In this document: positions 5,820-5,917 of the stretch, one piece after another | Position numbering within the stretch: the stretch's first letter is position 1 | Layout: every line of letters starts with the position of its first letter | DNA from: Chromatiales bacterium | GTDB lineage: Bacteria > Pseudomonadota > Gammaproteobacteria > Thiohalospirales > Thiohalospiraceae | NCBI GenBank assembly: GCA_026984715.1 | Contig: JALSRO010000004.1 | Coordinates: forward strand, 1 to 5,917 | Direction: 5' to 3' | DNA length: 5,917 nucleotides | Made by a program: the position numbers and the translations under genes | Notes under the pieces: generated by a model | The model's database searches: none | What the model saw: the letters and a program-made list of their open reading frames with translations, nothing else | What the model was told of the DNA's origin: nothing

Positions 5820-5917
5820 CTACCGGCCCCCTTCTCCTGTCCGGGCCTCCAGCGGCTGGGCAGAACTCTCCCCAAAGAGCCACTCGCGCCCCTGGCGTAC
5901 TATCCGGCGAACCAGCG
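5820..5917 (-). CDS. C-terminal end of an unidentified upstream gene (partial)
   Basis: Read from 5915 down to the TAG at 5822-5820, the minus strand gives about 31 codons with no other stop: LVRRIVRQGREWLFGESS at the visible N-side, then a Gly/Glu/Arg-rich tail ending GEGGR. The stop codon directly abuts the sohB start (TAGATG), a spacing typical of genes in one operon. A second minus-strand frame is also open over these 98 bases, so the frame choice rests on the TAGATG junction and on the plausible amphipathic basic segment. I do not recognise the protein. The rest lies beyond the right edge. Confidence 0.5.
   Translation of the reverse strand, partial: LVRRIVRQGREWLFGESSAQPLEARTGEGGR
5827..5838 (-). 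promoter_or_regulatory. Shine-Dalgarno region of sohB
   Basis: The minus strand reads AGGAGAAGGGGG, ending seven bases before the sohB ATG at 5819. The AGGAG part is 14 bases away and the AAGGGGG part is at normal spacing. It lies within the last codons of the upstream gene, which fits an operon with coupled translation. Confidence 0.6.

Noticed and set aside
1..5917. A novel defence, mobile or biosynthetic system
   Set aside because: All long coding regions are recognisable housekeeping genes in a conserved order, with no integrase, transposase, repeats array or foreign-looking composition.

Overview
This window carries a conserved housekeeping neighbourhood of a gammaproteobacterium. The evidence is the divergent arrangement of rpsB (ribosomal protein S2) against map (methionine aminopeptidase) followed by glnD (PII uridylyltransferase), which is the order found in E. 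coli and relatives. A SohB-type S49 peptidase is a further gammaproteobacterial marker. The DNA is moderately GC-rich. A free-living or symbiotic sulfur-oxidiser type (Chromatiales-like) would fit the general impression, but that is only a guess. No mobile element, CRISPR array, tRNA or phage gene is visible.

Layout. Positions 1-951 (minus strand) hold rpsB, cut by the left edge, with an unusual C-terminal tail ending in a helix-hairpin-helix-like segment. Positions 952-1346 are a 395-bp divergent control region. It contains a well-formed extended -10 promoter and a roughly 150-nt structured leader for rpsB on the minus strand. On the plus strand it contains a weaker candidate promoter and two hairpins upstream of map. 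Positions 1347-2114 are map and 2114-4774 are glnD; they overlap by one base (TGATG), so they look translationally coupled. Positions 4782-5819 (minus) are sohB, convergent with glnD and only 7 bp away. Positions 5820-5917 (minus) hold the last codons of an unidentified gene whose stop codon abuts the sohB start.

Function. S2 and methionine aminopeptidase both serve protein synthesis: S2 is a structural part of the 30S subunit, and the peptidase trims initiator methionine from nascent chains. GlnD senses glutamine and sets the uridylylation state of PII proteins, which governs nitrogen assimilation. SohB is an inner-membrane serine protease probably involved in envelope protein turnover.

I found no evidence of an exotic or new multi-gene system. 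The features most worth a second look are the S2 tail, the folded rpsB leader that could mask its Shine-Dalgarno sequence, the strong hairpin and absent Shine-Dalgarno upstream of map, and the near-zero spacing at the glnD/sohB junction.
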